From Flavobacteriaceae bacterium (GTDB lineage: Bacteria; Bacteroidota; Bacteroidia; Flavobacteriales; Flavobacteriaceae), in NCBI GenBank assembly GCA_002862755.1, contig PKDY01000014.1, positions 32,832 through 96,831 of the forward strand: a stretch of DNA of 64,000 nt, written 5' to 3'. How positions within the stretch are numbered: position 1 is the first letter of the stretch; each line of letters begins with the position of its first letter. Position numbers and translations under genes: made by a program. This document shows, one piece after another, positions 15,884-23,548 of the stretch. Below the pieces are notes generated by a model. That model ran no database searches and had not been told where the DNA came from. It saw only the letters and a list, made by a program, of their open reading frames with translations.

Positions 15884-16411
15884 ATGAGAAAATTTATATT
15901 AATCTTGCTTATAGTTTCCATTAATTCATATGGACAAAAATGCGGATTCGAGATTGACAAACAGAATATAATAGAAAATAAAGACTTAGATTATTTTCTT
16001 GAAAAATTTGAAAAAGAGAAGTTTGAAATTACCAATAAAAAAGAAAGCATTCCGAAACATATAAACAAGCAGTTAAAGTGTTTAGCAAATGGCTTTACAA
16101 TCGCAAATCCAAATAAAAAATATCAAAGTAGCGATGTTGTTTATGGAAGTAAAAAATTAGCCGACCGAGGTTTAGTGTTTTTAGCAAAAAGTGAAAATAC
16201 TTTAATTCTTTATTATGGAATTTCTTCTGGGCCCGGAATAAGTTCCAAGTATCTTTTTATAGATTATGATTCAAAAGGAATTAGAAAACTATGGTGTGGA
16301 AATGAGTTGGGAATCTATAGAAATATGAAAACTCTAGAAGATATTACAAGGCAAATTAAACTATATCGAGATAATTTTTTAGGGTTGCAAAGTGGAATAG
16401 TTTCTTTCTAA
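15884..16411 (+). CDS. Cassette-borne secreted protein of unknown function
   Basis: A 175-residue protein with signal peptide MRKFILILLIVSINSYGQ and a mature part starting KCGFEIDKQN. It has Cys residues at the mature N-terminus, mid-protein (KCLANGF) and late (LWCGNELGIYR) that could form disulfides. Family not recognised. Repeats of different families border it on each side, indicating an independently acquired unit. Confidence 0.7.
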   Translation: MRKFILILLIVSINSYGQKCGFEIDKQNIIENKDLDYFLEKFEKEKFEITNKKESIPKHINKQLKCLANGFTIANPNKKYQSSDVVYGSKKLADRGLVFLAKSENTLILYYGISSGPGISSKYLFIDYDSKGIRKLWCGNELGIYRNMKTLEDITRQIKLYRDNFLGLQSGIVSF

Positions 16412-16418
16412 GAAGGGC

Positions 16419-16588
16419 AGCTACCAACAGCGGTTTTGTGAAAGCGTTGTTTGGGTGTTTATCGGGAGGAGCCGGTGCTTGCACTTCTCTCCTTTTATTC
16501 AACATTTTTCTTTCAAACTTTTCGGTATATTTGTAAACAACAGTAACAAAAATCCCCAACTTCTTAAAGCTTCAAAACGTTATGGCTC
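16419..16588 (+). repeat. attC-like repeat, family 2 copy I, with promoter box
   Basis: ACCAACAGCGGTTTTGTGAA starts it and CAAAACGTTATGGC ends it. The interior is nearly the same as 18621-18788 (GTTGTTTGGGTGTTTATC, GGAGGAGCCGGTGCTTGCAC, CTTTCAAACTTTTCGGTATA). TATATTTG lies at 16526-16533. End boxes CAACAGCGGTTTTG and CAAAACGTT are complementary in part. Confidence 0.7.
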
Positions 16589-16610
16589 ATTTTAAAAGAC
16601 GACACGACCA

Positions 16611-17303
16611 ATGCAAATTGACAAAGAATTAAGACATAGAATCGGACTTGCACTAAATGAAGCAACCTTACTTGGAGTTGAGTTTGACAAGGAGAAAAAT
16701 TTGGTTGCTTGTTCATTTGCGTTGGTTGCTATGGACAAGGATGGAAATGTTCCAAAAGACAACCATTTTTTGTTTATTTTCAAACCGGTTGGACGATTTG
16801 TTACTTCTTTACGAAATGGACATTGGGATGATAAAGATGCTACGATTGATTATTTTGAACCTAACGATATTTTGACCAAGATTAAAAGTTTTAATGGTCA
16901 GTCGATTTATGGGTGGGATTTTGTCAATTGTGGAGATGAAGATTTTAATAAATGGAAAGATAGATTAAGCTTCGATTATTCAACTGGTGAAACTATAGGA
17001 CTAGCTAATACAATTGATTTATTTCAAGAAGGATTTGAACGGCATATTGATATTAGAATATGGTTTGATGACTTTGAAATTTTGACACCAAAGTATGAAC
17101 CAGTTGACTTGGAAGAATTCTTAGAAAATGGGAAACGTGGTTGGGATGCAGTTTACGCAAATAACAACAAAATGGGCAATTTTGGGATTATTCCAGCGAC
17201 AACAGAAAATGAGCAAAAGTTAAAGACTGTAATGAACAATTTGACAGGAGAACAGCAACCAAGAAGTTGGTGGACAAAACTAAAAGACAAATTTAAAAGC
17301 TGA
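16611..17303 (+). CDS. Cassette-borne cytosolic protein of unknown function
   Basis: A 230-residue acidic soluble protein beginning MQIDKELRHRIGLALNEATLLGVEFD, without signal peptide or membrane segment. Notable segments are LFIFKPVGRFVTSLRNGHWDD and SIYGWDFVNCGDEDFNKW. Similar proteins without a named function occur in environmental Bacteroidota and Proteobacteria as far as I recall; the fold is not recognised. The gene lies between two repeat copies from different families. Confidence 0.68.
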   Translation: MQIDKELRHRIGLALNEATLLGVEFDKEKNLVACSFALVAMDKDGNVPKDNHFLFIFKPVGRFVTSLRNGHWDDKDATIDYFEPNDILTKIKSFNGQSIYGWDFVNCGDEDFNKWKDRLSFDYSTGETIGLANTIDLFQEGFERHIDIRIWFDDFEILTPKYEPVDLEEFLENGKRGWDAVYANNNKMGNFGIIPATTENEQKLKTVMNNLTGEQQPRSWWTKLKDKFKS

Positions 17304-17329
17304 AGATGGAAAGAAAAACGATCAATGTC

Positions 17330-17460
17330 ACGGGTTTTGTTGCGTTAGGCGCGTTGACTTACACACTTGAAGCATTGTGCTTCTATTGAAATTTAGTAAT
17401 AAATGAAGCTTTGTGCTCCTAAACCCGCCCGAATGTAAATCCCGAAAACGTTACCAGTAA
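17330..17460 (+). repeat. attC-like repeat J
   Basis: From AATGTCACGGGTTTTGTTGC to CCGAAAACGTTACCAG. Outer arms CGGGTTTTG and CGAAAACG can pair. It contains GAAGCATTGTGCTTC, a perfect hairpin, and TGAAGCTTTGTGCTCC. No promoter box was seen. Confidence 0.55.
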
Positions 17461-17477
17461 TTTTAAAAACCCGTAAA

Positions 17478-17999
17478 TTGAAGAAGATATTTTACCCAAG
17501 AATACTTTTCCCGACCATAAAATTTATTTTTGCAATGTCTAGCGTAACGATGTTAGGTTATGTATTTTTAAAAATATTTGGAAAGTCAATGACAAATCTA
17601 AAAACAAGTGTTTTATTTTCAGCATTTTTCTTCATCTTGTTTATTGGTTATTTTACATTTCATTTATTATACTTCTTTTGTTTCTATTTTAAATATGTTG
17701 TTATTGAGAAAAACACTCTTTCAATATTTGAGCTAAAAAATTTAAAAATAACTAAAGTCTATTTTGATGAATTGTTAGGTTATTCAAAATCTGAAGTCTA
17801 TTTTGGAAAATATACATGGAAATCTAAATCAATAATAATTTATTATAAATCAGGAAAAGTATCTGAAATAACTAGTAGTTTTGTTTCAAACGTACAACTT
17901 TTGGAAAAAGAATTAAAGAATAGAAAAGTAAAAAACTTTGGATTTGAATCCTATAATACTGGCTGGTTTTATCGGAAATATATGTTTACAAAAAAATAA
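17478..17999 (+). CDS. Cassette-borne membrane protein, TTG start
   Basis: A 173-residue protein starting at TTG (first in-frame candidate giving a basic N-terminus, MKKIFYPRILF). Two long hydrophobic segments (PTIKFIFAMSSVTMLGYVFL and LFSAFFFILFIGYFTFHLLYFF) occupy residues about 12-75, followed by a cytosolic domain with VVIEKNTLSIFELKNLKITKVY. That domain is strand-rich and PH-like in pattern. No ATG suits the start, so either TTG is used or the gene is N-terminally altered. Function unknown. Confidence 0.6.
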   Translation: MKKIFYPRILFPTIKFIFAMSSVTMLGYVFLKIFGKSMTNLKTSVLFSAFFFILFIGYFTFHLLYFFCFYFKYVVIEKNTLSIFELKNLKITKVYFDELLGYSKSEVYFGKYTWKSKSIIIYYKSGKVSEITSSFVSNVQLLEKELKNRKVKNFGFESYNTGWFYRKYMFTKK

Positions 18000-18004
18000 A
18001 ACTA

Positions 18005-18140
18005 CTGCTAACAGACTTTTGGCAAGATTGCGAATTTTGTATTAAGTTCACGTTTACATTTCGCAAGAAATTTTATCTTTAACAGAAAATAATCGGTTCC
18101 GAAGCTCGCAACCTCACCAAGCGTGGGAACGTTGGAAGTA
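18005..18140 (+). repeat. attC-like recombination site, family 1 copy K
   Basis: Starts CTGCTAACAGACTTTTGGC and ends AACGTTGGAAG. The core (AAGATTGCGAATTTTGT, TTCACGTTTACATTTCGCAA, GAAATTTTATCTTTAACAG) is close to identical to the site at 9381, 8.6 kb away. Confidence 0.7.
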
Positions 18141-18185
18141 ATGCGGTCAAATGTGCGAAAATGAGACTAATAAACCTGAGAAATA

Positions 18186-18614
18186 TTGAAATACAATTTT
18201 TTAAAATCTACTTTAATCTTTTGCGTAGTCGGATTTTTTATTCCTGGATTTACTGCAATTTTATTATTAGGAACCCAAATGTTAATTACTAAAATTGGAA
18301 TCGAATGTTCCGATTCGTGGATAATAATTTGGTTTATAACTTGGATTGGAATGTTACTTTTACCTTTTTTGTTTATTAAAAATCTAAAAAACATTAAAAC
18401 GCAACAATCAATAAAGACCAAACTTATACTCTTTAATTTATTAGAATACATTTTCATCCAAGCGAGTCTCGCATCATTTTTTACAAGTGGCAAAACTTTA
18501 TGCTATGGCTCTGATGGACAAAATGGATTAGAATTTGCTTTCGCAGGTTGGTTAGCTTTGCCAATATTATTAATTTTTAGTTACATCTTTAAAATTTTAT
18601 CAGACAACAAATAA
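18186..18614 (+). CDS. Cassette-borne multispanning membrane protein, TTG start
   Basis: A 142-residue protein with about four membrane segments (STLIFCVVGFFIPGFTAILLL; WIIIWFITWIGMLLLPFLF; a central amphipathic segment; LALPILLIFSYIFKIL). Translation is placed at TTG 18186. A later ATG (at residue 31) would remove the first membrane segment, so TTG is more likely. No conserved catalytic or transport motif is seen. Confidence 0.58.
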   Translation: MKYNFLKSTLIFCVVGFFIPGFTAILLLGTQMLITKIGIECSDSWIIIWFITWIGMLLLPFLFIKNLKNIKTQQSIKTKLILFNLLEYIFIQASLASFFTSGKTLCYGSDGQNGLEFAFAGWLALPILLIFSYIFKILSDNK

Positions 18615-18620
18615 AGCACT

Positions 18621-18788
18621 ACTACCAACAGCGGTTTTGTTAAAGCGTTGTTTGGGTGTTTATCAGGAGGAGCCGGTGCTTGCACTTCACTCCTATTTTA
18701 AACATTTTTCTTTCAAACTTTTCGGTATATTTGTAAGCATTAGTAATAAAACTTCTCGCCTTCGCAAAGTGGTAAAACGTTATTTAAT
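18621..18788 (+). repeat. attC-like repeat, family 2 copy L, with promoter box
   Basis: ACTACCAACAGCGGTTTTGT to GTAAAACGTTATTTAAT. A near-copy of 16419-16588 through the first about 120 bp, diverging toward the right arm. TATATTTG lies at 18726-18733. Confidence 0.7.
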
Positions 18789-18803
18789 AAGATTTGAATC
18801 CGT

Positions 18804-19373
18804 ATGAAAATATTCATTTTAATCATTTCTTATATTGCAACAATATGTTGCAAATCAGAAATAAAAAACCCGAATAACATTAAAGAAAATATTGTTCAAA
18901 AAAATAAAGAAACGGAAAAAGGTAATATTTTTTTTGACTATGATGAAATTGACTTTTATAATATTAATTTCGAAGAAGGCAGAGCTATTGAACTCATTGA
19001 AAATAAAGAAAAATCAAACATTGGTAAACTTAAATATGAGATAATCCTTGGTGAAACTCCTGAAAACATTAAAGATACAGCCTTCCTTAAACATATAAAA
19101 GAAGTTGGATTCATACACACGAAAATTGAAACTGATAAATTTAAGTCTATTAATAAAATTTTTATTGAAAAGTATATTAGTGACGATTATGCTTTTGCAT
19201 GTGCTCCTGTATATAGAGATATTCTGATATTTAAAAAAAAAGGTGAAATTATTGGAATTGCAAAAATATGCTTTAGTTGTCAGCAAAATATCATAATTGG
19301 GACTAAAGCAAATACAATAAATTTTGGACATAATGGAGATTATGGAAAACTTCGAAGAATTTTATACCATTAA
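18804..19373 (+). CDS. Cassette-borne lipoprotein of unknown function
   Basis: A 189-residue protein with an N-terminal hydrophobic stretch ending IATICCKSEIKN, read as a lipobox (lipidated Cys about 16 or 17). The mature part is acidic and Lys/Ile-rich with CAPVYRDILIFKKKGEIIGIAKICFSC. It holds three cysteines in the last 60 residues. Family not recognised. Flanking repeats of two families mark it as a separate unit. Confidence 0.7.
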   Translation: MKIFILIISYIATICCKSEIKNPNNIKENIVQKNKETEKGNIFFDYDEIDFYNINFEEGRAIELIENKEKSNIGKLKYEIILGETPENIKDTAFLKHIKEVGFIHTKIETDKFKSINKIFIEKYISDDYAFACAPVYRDILIFKKKGEIIGIAKICFSCQQNIIIGTKANTINFGHNGDYGKLRRILYH

Positions 19374-19379
19374 AAACAA

Positions 19380-19550
19380 CAGCTAACTGGGGTTAAAGTA
19401 AATGGCTAGGTCAGTACTTTTCCGAAAACTGTTGCACCAGTTCGCGCAAAGTGCTCGAGTCTCCTAAAACTCCATGAGTAGTTTTGTACTTGTAATCTTT
19501 TGGCTTAAATTTACGCAACTGATACAAGCGGCAAAACGTTAGCAGTAATT
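19380..19550 (+). repeat. attC-like repeat M
   Basis: Begins CAGCTAACTGGGG and ends GGCAAAACGTTAGCAGTAA. It is the longest site of this kind in the window, about 170 bp. It includes CTCCTAAAACTCCATGAGTA and ACTTTTCC/AGTTTTGTAC stretches that may pair. It belongs to none of the families with several copies here. Confidence 0.6.
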
Positions 19551-19646
19551 TGAGAAATCACTTTACTCAACGAAAAGCATACCTTCCAAATTTTTATTTT
19601 TAAGATAAAAAAGGCAGAATTATATTTGAGAAATTACATACAACTA

Positions 19647-20531
19647 ATGAAATATCTACTAATTATATCCATTTTTCTTTTATGCAAATTCAGTTATGGA
19701 ACTGGACAAGTCCCTGATTATTTGGTTTATAAAGGCGATACAATTGCGATCTTTTCAAATCCGCTTGAAAAGTATTTTGAACTAACTGGGAAAAGAGAAT
19801 TAATAGATTTTGTTGGCTGTGGTTCAACTGCTTGTTGGAGAGGCTACAAAGCTATTTGGGAATTAAAAGACGATAAACTCTATTTAGTACAAGTAACCAG
19901 TTGTCACAAAAGTTGTGGTCTCGAAATAAAAAACGCTAACTTAAAAAAGATGTTTGGAACTGAGACTGTGTTTGCGGATTGGTTCACGGGAAAAATAATA
20001 GTTCCTCAAGGAGAAAGAGTTCAATACATTCATATGGGTTATGCTTCAATTTATGAAAAGGAACTTCATATTTCTTTTAAATCTGGAATTAGAACAAGTG
20101 AGAAAACGATTTCAAACGAAAAAATCGTTAACAAAATCAGACTTGCAATAAGACAAAGAGAAATAGCAAAAAAAATTCAAGACACTCTATATTATCAAGT
20201 CAAAAAGTATATAGTTTGGGACACAATTAAAACACCACGTTTTGACTTATGTGATGAAAAATATATTTTGACTTTTAATAAAAAAGGAAAACTAAAAAAA
20301 GTATGGGTTAACTGGGAAGGAGAAACTTTTAGAGAAAAAATAGATGATTGGTGGTGGAATATTACTGATGATAGGAAATGTAGGAAAATAATAAAAAAAG
20401 CTCTTAAACCTATTAATATTTCACATCTCGATTTACCAAATAAGAAAATAGAAATACCATTTGAAATATTTTACCAAAAAGAAACAGGAGAATTGGAATT
20501 AAGGAAAGAAACGTGGATGGAAGAAGAATAA
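19647..20531 (+). CDS. Cassette-borne secreted protein with Cys-rich N-terminal half
   Basis: I use ATG 19647 (MKYLLIISIFLLCKFSYGTGQ), a signal peptide, rather than TTG 19626. The 294-residue product contains VGCGSTACWRGYKAIWELKDDKLYLVQVTSCHKSCG, where four or five cysteines could form disulfides, followed by LFG-type strand patterns and a charged C-terminal half. Similar secreted proteins with a GCGSTACWRGY core occur in other Bacteroidota as far as I recall, with no known function. Confidence 0.72.
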   Translation: MKYLLIISIFLLCKFSYGTGQVPDYLVYKGDTIAIFSNPLEKYFELTGKRELIDFVGCGSTACWRGYKAIWELKDDKLYLVQVTSCHKSCGLEIKNANLKKMFGTETVFADWFTGKIIVPQGERVQYIHMGYASIYEKELHISFKSGIRTSEKTISNEKIVNKIRLAIRQREIAKKIQDTLYYQVKKYIVWDTIKTPRFDLCDEKYILTFNKKGKLKKVWVNWEGETFREKIDDWWWNITDDRKCRKIIKKALKPINISHLDLPNKKIEIPFEIFYQKETGELELRKETWMEEE

Positions 20532-20537
20532 AAACTA

Positions 20538-20675
20538 TTGCCAAAAATCTGTATAATTCATTGCTAATTAGAGCTTAATTACGAAAGTGCTCGCGGGCTT
20601 TCTATCTGTGATTTATTTGCTAACTTTAGTACTTAAACACACAACTACTCATAAACGAAACCGTTAACCGTAATA
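20538..20675 (+). repeat. attC-like repeat N
   Basis: Runs from ATTGCCAAAAATCTGTATAA to GAAACCGTTAACCGTAAT. It resembles repeat H at its left end (ATTGCCAA, TGTATAA). Its boxes are weaker matches than in families 1 and 2. Confidence 0.5.
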
Positions 20676-20704
20676 ATTCAGAACGAAAACCTTAAAAAGA
20701 ACTT

Positions 20705-21229
20705 ATGTATAAGAAAACCCAAAAAATGGTATTCCTTTTTTGCATTTTAGCAATTTCAGTTTTCTTGCTTTTTAAATTTAATGAGAGAATTAAGATTATA
20801 GAATTAACTTCAATTAATGTAGAAACAGAAAACCAACTTGACATCGAAAAAGTAATCGTTTATCAAGGTTATTACACAATAAACCGAAAAAGTGATGCTG
20901 AAATGTTCGGTAATAAATATCACGAAGTTGTGTTTAACGGAAATGGAACAGGAAAAATCAAAACTGAATATGGTGAAAATGATTTTTTAGTAACCTATGA
21001 CAATAAATACTATTTTCAATTTAGACAAATCTGTACAAACGATAACGATTATTATAAATACAATCTCAAAATTCTAAAGAAAGCTAACAAAATTTATTTA
21101 AAAGCAGACATTGACGGCGGAATGAAATTTGAAAGACAAATGAACCTGATAAGCGATGCTGGAAAATTGAGATGTAATAAAATCATAGATGATGAAAAAG
21201 GTCATTACAATGGATTGGAATTAGATTAA
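20705..21229 (+). CDS. Cassette-borne single-pass membrane or secreted protein
   Basis: A 174-residue protein with one N-terminal hydrophobic segment (MVFLFCILAISVFLLFKF), more like a signal anchor than a cleaved signal. It is followed by an extracytoplasmic domain with VFNGNGTGKIKTEYGENDFLVTYDNKYYFQFRQICTND. No family recognised. ATG 20705 is used; Met8 is possible. Confidence 0.68.
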   Translation: MYKKTQKMVFLFCILAISVFLLFKFNERIKIIELTSINVETENQLDIEKVIVYQGYYTINRKSDAEMFGNKYHEVVFNGNGTGKIKTEYGENDFLVTYDNKYYFQFRQICTNDNDYYKYNLKILKKANKIYLKADIDGGMKFERQMNLISDAGKLRCNKIIDDEKGHYNGLELD

Positions 21230-21230
21230 A

Positions 21231-21360
21231 ATTACTAATGCTAAAAGCGGTTTAACTTTATAGTTTTATCATAGGATTTTAAAAGAAAGTTTATATTTGT
21301 TAACTTGTTATTGACTCTGTGCTACTATCTATTGCCTCGGTCACTTATAAACAATTTGAA
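21231..21360 (+). repeat. Degenerate intercassette repeat O
   Basis: The left end ATTACTAATGCTAAAAGCGG resembles the family 2 start, and TATATTTG is present at 21292-21299. The right end has no ACGTTA box. It is probably a decayed or hybrid site. Confidence 0.4.
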
Positions 21361-21368
21361 ATCCAGAC

Positions 21369-22058
21369 ATGACTACAATTCGATTAGAAATATTTCCTTC
21401 CTTTAACCCTTGCTGCTATTTTCAGCTGGAGGAACAACAATCTTCATATAATTTGACTGTTCTGATTAGCTCAAGTGACAAAAATAAATGGGAAGTCAAA
21501 CTCAACAATTCAAACGAGCATACTACTATTGAAACCATTTCTAAAAAAGTAGTTACTGATAAAATTAAAGATGACAGAATTATTCTCGATGGAATTGGAC
21601 TTAAATGTACAGTTGTTGAAAATGGTAAAACCCATCAACATGAATTTAGTAATCCCGAATTTGGAACTGATGAGTTAACACTTGTAAATTATTTTTTTGA
21701 TTTAGTTCAAAAAAGTATTAAGCATCCATCTTTTATTAATTATATTGAACTTATTGAAGGGTATTTTGTAAATACTTTTCCTGTGAAAATTTTTGAAGAG
21801 AATCCATTAAGGTTACGAATCTATGGTTTTCTTTCAATTAACAATAAAGAGAGTCTAACATCAATAATTGATAAAATACTAGAACAAGATGAACTCACAA
21901 TAGACATGACCAATTTTATTGGAATGGGAACAATTTTATATGAATGTTTTCAACCTTTAAGTAAAATACCCAAATTGACTTTTTTAGCCAATGAAAGTGC
22001 ATTAATACATCTTGAAGCAATGGGATTTGACAAAAACTTAATTTTACTTGTTGCATGA
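21369..22058 (+). CDS. Cassette-borne protein of unknown function, 3' end probably replaced
   Basis: A 229-residue soluble protein starting MTTIRLEIFPSFNPCCYFQLEE, with no signal peptide. Its last codons (LLVA, stop) read into sequence that matches the upstream region of the GIY-YIG gene at 13305-13370. The natural C-terminus was therefore probably lost when that element inserted. The normal attC-like site after the gene is also missing. Family not recognised. Confidence 0.65.
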   Translation: MTTIRLEIFPSFNPCCYFQLEEQQSSYNLTVLISSSDKNKWEVKLNNSNEHTTIETISKKVVTDKIKDDRIILDGIGLKCTVVENGKTHQHEFSNPEFGTDELTLVNYFFDLVQKSIKHPSFINYIELIEGYFVNTFPVKIFEENPLRLRIYGFLSINNKESLTSIIDKILEQDELTIDMTNFIGMGTILYECFQPLSKIPKLTFLANESALIHLEAMGFDKNLILLVA

Positions 22059-22212
22059 CGAATTGAATAAGTAATAAATATAATATTTTTTGATCTTCTA
22101 ATGGGATGCTTACAGCATGACAAAAGGGTGTTGAGTACTTTTTATGAATACTAAACATAGTTAAACCACATTTTTTTATCACAATAGAGTCACCGTACAA
22201 AGGTTTCAATGA
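22046..22212. repeat. Remnant of the GIY-YIG/P-repeat element (P4)
   Basis: Starts TTGTTGCATGACGAATTGAA, matching the first codons of the GIY-YIG gene at 13320 read in the same orientation. It continues through TTTGATCTTCTAATGGGATG, CAGCATGACAAAAGGG, CATAGTTAAACCACA and GAGTCACCGTACAAAGG. The nuclease gene itself is missing except for its extreme 5' end. Between here and 22324 nothing else was recognised. Confidence 0.72.
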
Positions 22213-22323
22213 AATATTTTTTTAAAAAAATTGTCATTGCACAACAGTTTTTTTTTGTCTATATAAGGATAAAATTAATTTATAAGTTGCAATACTACTT
22301 TCTCTTTACTGAAGGAAAATCAG

Positions 22324-22405
22324 TTGCTACAAGAAAAGGTTTGTTATATTTGTAATGGCTTGGTAATAATTCAATACAACTACATATAGCCGCAAATGGT
22401 TATCT
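22324..22405 (+). repeat. Short repeat, family 4 copy G2, with full promoter match
   Basis: Contains TTG at 22324-22326 and TATATTTG at 22345-22352 with 18 bp between, a good Bacteroidota promoter. It is followed by TAATGGCTTGGTAAT and ATAGCCGCAAATGGTTAT, shared with the site at 14922. The downstream gene starts at 22440. Confidence 0.55.
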
Positions 22406-22439
22406 TTAAGCCAAACAAACAACATAAAAACACAAATTA

Positions 22440-23312
22440 ATGGAAAAAACTTATTACCTTAATCTTCTCATCGCATTTCTTTTTTTTTCTTTTTTCACTC
22501 TTCCAATTTCAGCTCAAAATGAAACTAAAACAGAAATTCTTTTAGTTGGATTTGATCATTTAGGCCAAATGGACAACGGAACTCCTTCTTCCAATATTTT
22601 TAGTAAAAAAAAGCAACAAGAAATTATTAAAATAACTGAAAAACTAAAAGCCTTTTCACCAGACATCATACTAGTTGAAAAAGAACCCAGCGAACAAAAT
22701 CAGTTGGATAGTTTATACAATGCATACAAAAACAATAATTTAAAACTCTCTAATATAGATTACGGAGCTTCTGAAACCTATCAAGTAGGCTTCCGATTAG
22801 CAAAAATTTTAAACTTAAAAAGTGTTTATGGAATTGACCATTATGAATCGACTTCGCAATCCTTATTACAATCTGGCGATAATATAGAGGTATTTAAAAA
22901 TGGATTAAAAGAACTAATGCAAACAGCCAGACCATTGAAACAAAAAGTGCAACAAGACAGTTTATCGATTTATGAATACATAAAAATAATGAACCAAGAT
23001 AAACTTATCGACTTAACCCATAACCTAATTTTTAATGTACCTGCTTATGTGGTAAATGGTGAATTTTCTAAAAATGGAACCAATACAGTAGACATTGGTG
23101 CAATTGATACAAAATATATAGGTGCTGAATACATCACTTTATTTTATAACAGAAACCTTAAAATATACTCGAATATTTTAAATACTCAGTTAAAACATAA
23201 TTCCAATAAAATGATACTTATTATGGGACAATTGCATATTGGTGTACTCAAGGGATTGTTTGAACATAATCCAAATTATAAAATTGTTGATATATCGGAA
23301 TATCTAAATTAA
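22440..23312 (+). CDS. Secreted DUF5694-like (TraB/EreA-like fold) protein
   Basis: A 290-residue protein with a signal peptide ending PISAQ. The pattern ILLVGFDHLGQ near the N-terminus, DIILVEKEPSEQ, LKSVYGIDHYES and a late MILIMGQLHIGVLKGLF matches DUF5694. These proteins are related in layout to TraB/TiKI and erythromycin-esterase-like folds, with conserved His and Glu residues. Activity is unproven; metal-dependent hydrolysis is a guess from fold relatives. It stands at the right edge of the cassette region and may be its last unit. Confidence 0.75.
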   Translation: MEKTYYLNLLIAFLFFSFFTLPISAQNETKTEILLVGFDHLGQMDNGTPSSNIFSKKKQQEIIKITEKLKAFSPDIILVEKEPSEQNQLDSLYNAYKNNNLKLSNIDYGASETYQVGFRLAKILNLKSVYGIDHYESTSQSLLQSGDNIEVFKNGLKELMQTARPLKQKVQQDSLSIYEYIKIMNQDKLIDLTHNLIFNVPAYVVNGEFSKNGTNTVDIGAIDTKYIGAEYITLFYNRNLKIYSNILNTQLKHNSNKMILIMGQLHIGVLKGLFEHNPNYKIVDISEYLN

Positions 23313-23548
23313 CATTTACTAAATATGATTATTTAGTTTTTATTGCCTACTTCTATCTGAAATATAAAGTACAAACTGCGAAGCAAAATTCTCGAATATT
23401 TTCAAGTCGCTTTGTATTTTAAAACAATTGCTTAATACTGGCTTCTATTGGTAAATAAACATTTTAAATACCCAAAAAACTTGTCTAAATAAATAGTAAA
23501 CTAAAGTAAAAACAATTAAAGTTTGTTAACTTTATAAATCTACAAATT

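Noticed and set aside
8602-22440. Prophage or conjugative element
   Set aside because: No integrase, terminase, capsid, relaxase or transfer genes were seen among the small genes.
23313-23548. A further attC-like site after the DUF5694-like gene
   Set aside because: No GCTAAC/ACGTTA boxes or long complementary arms could be found; only AT-rich sequence.
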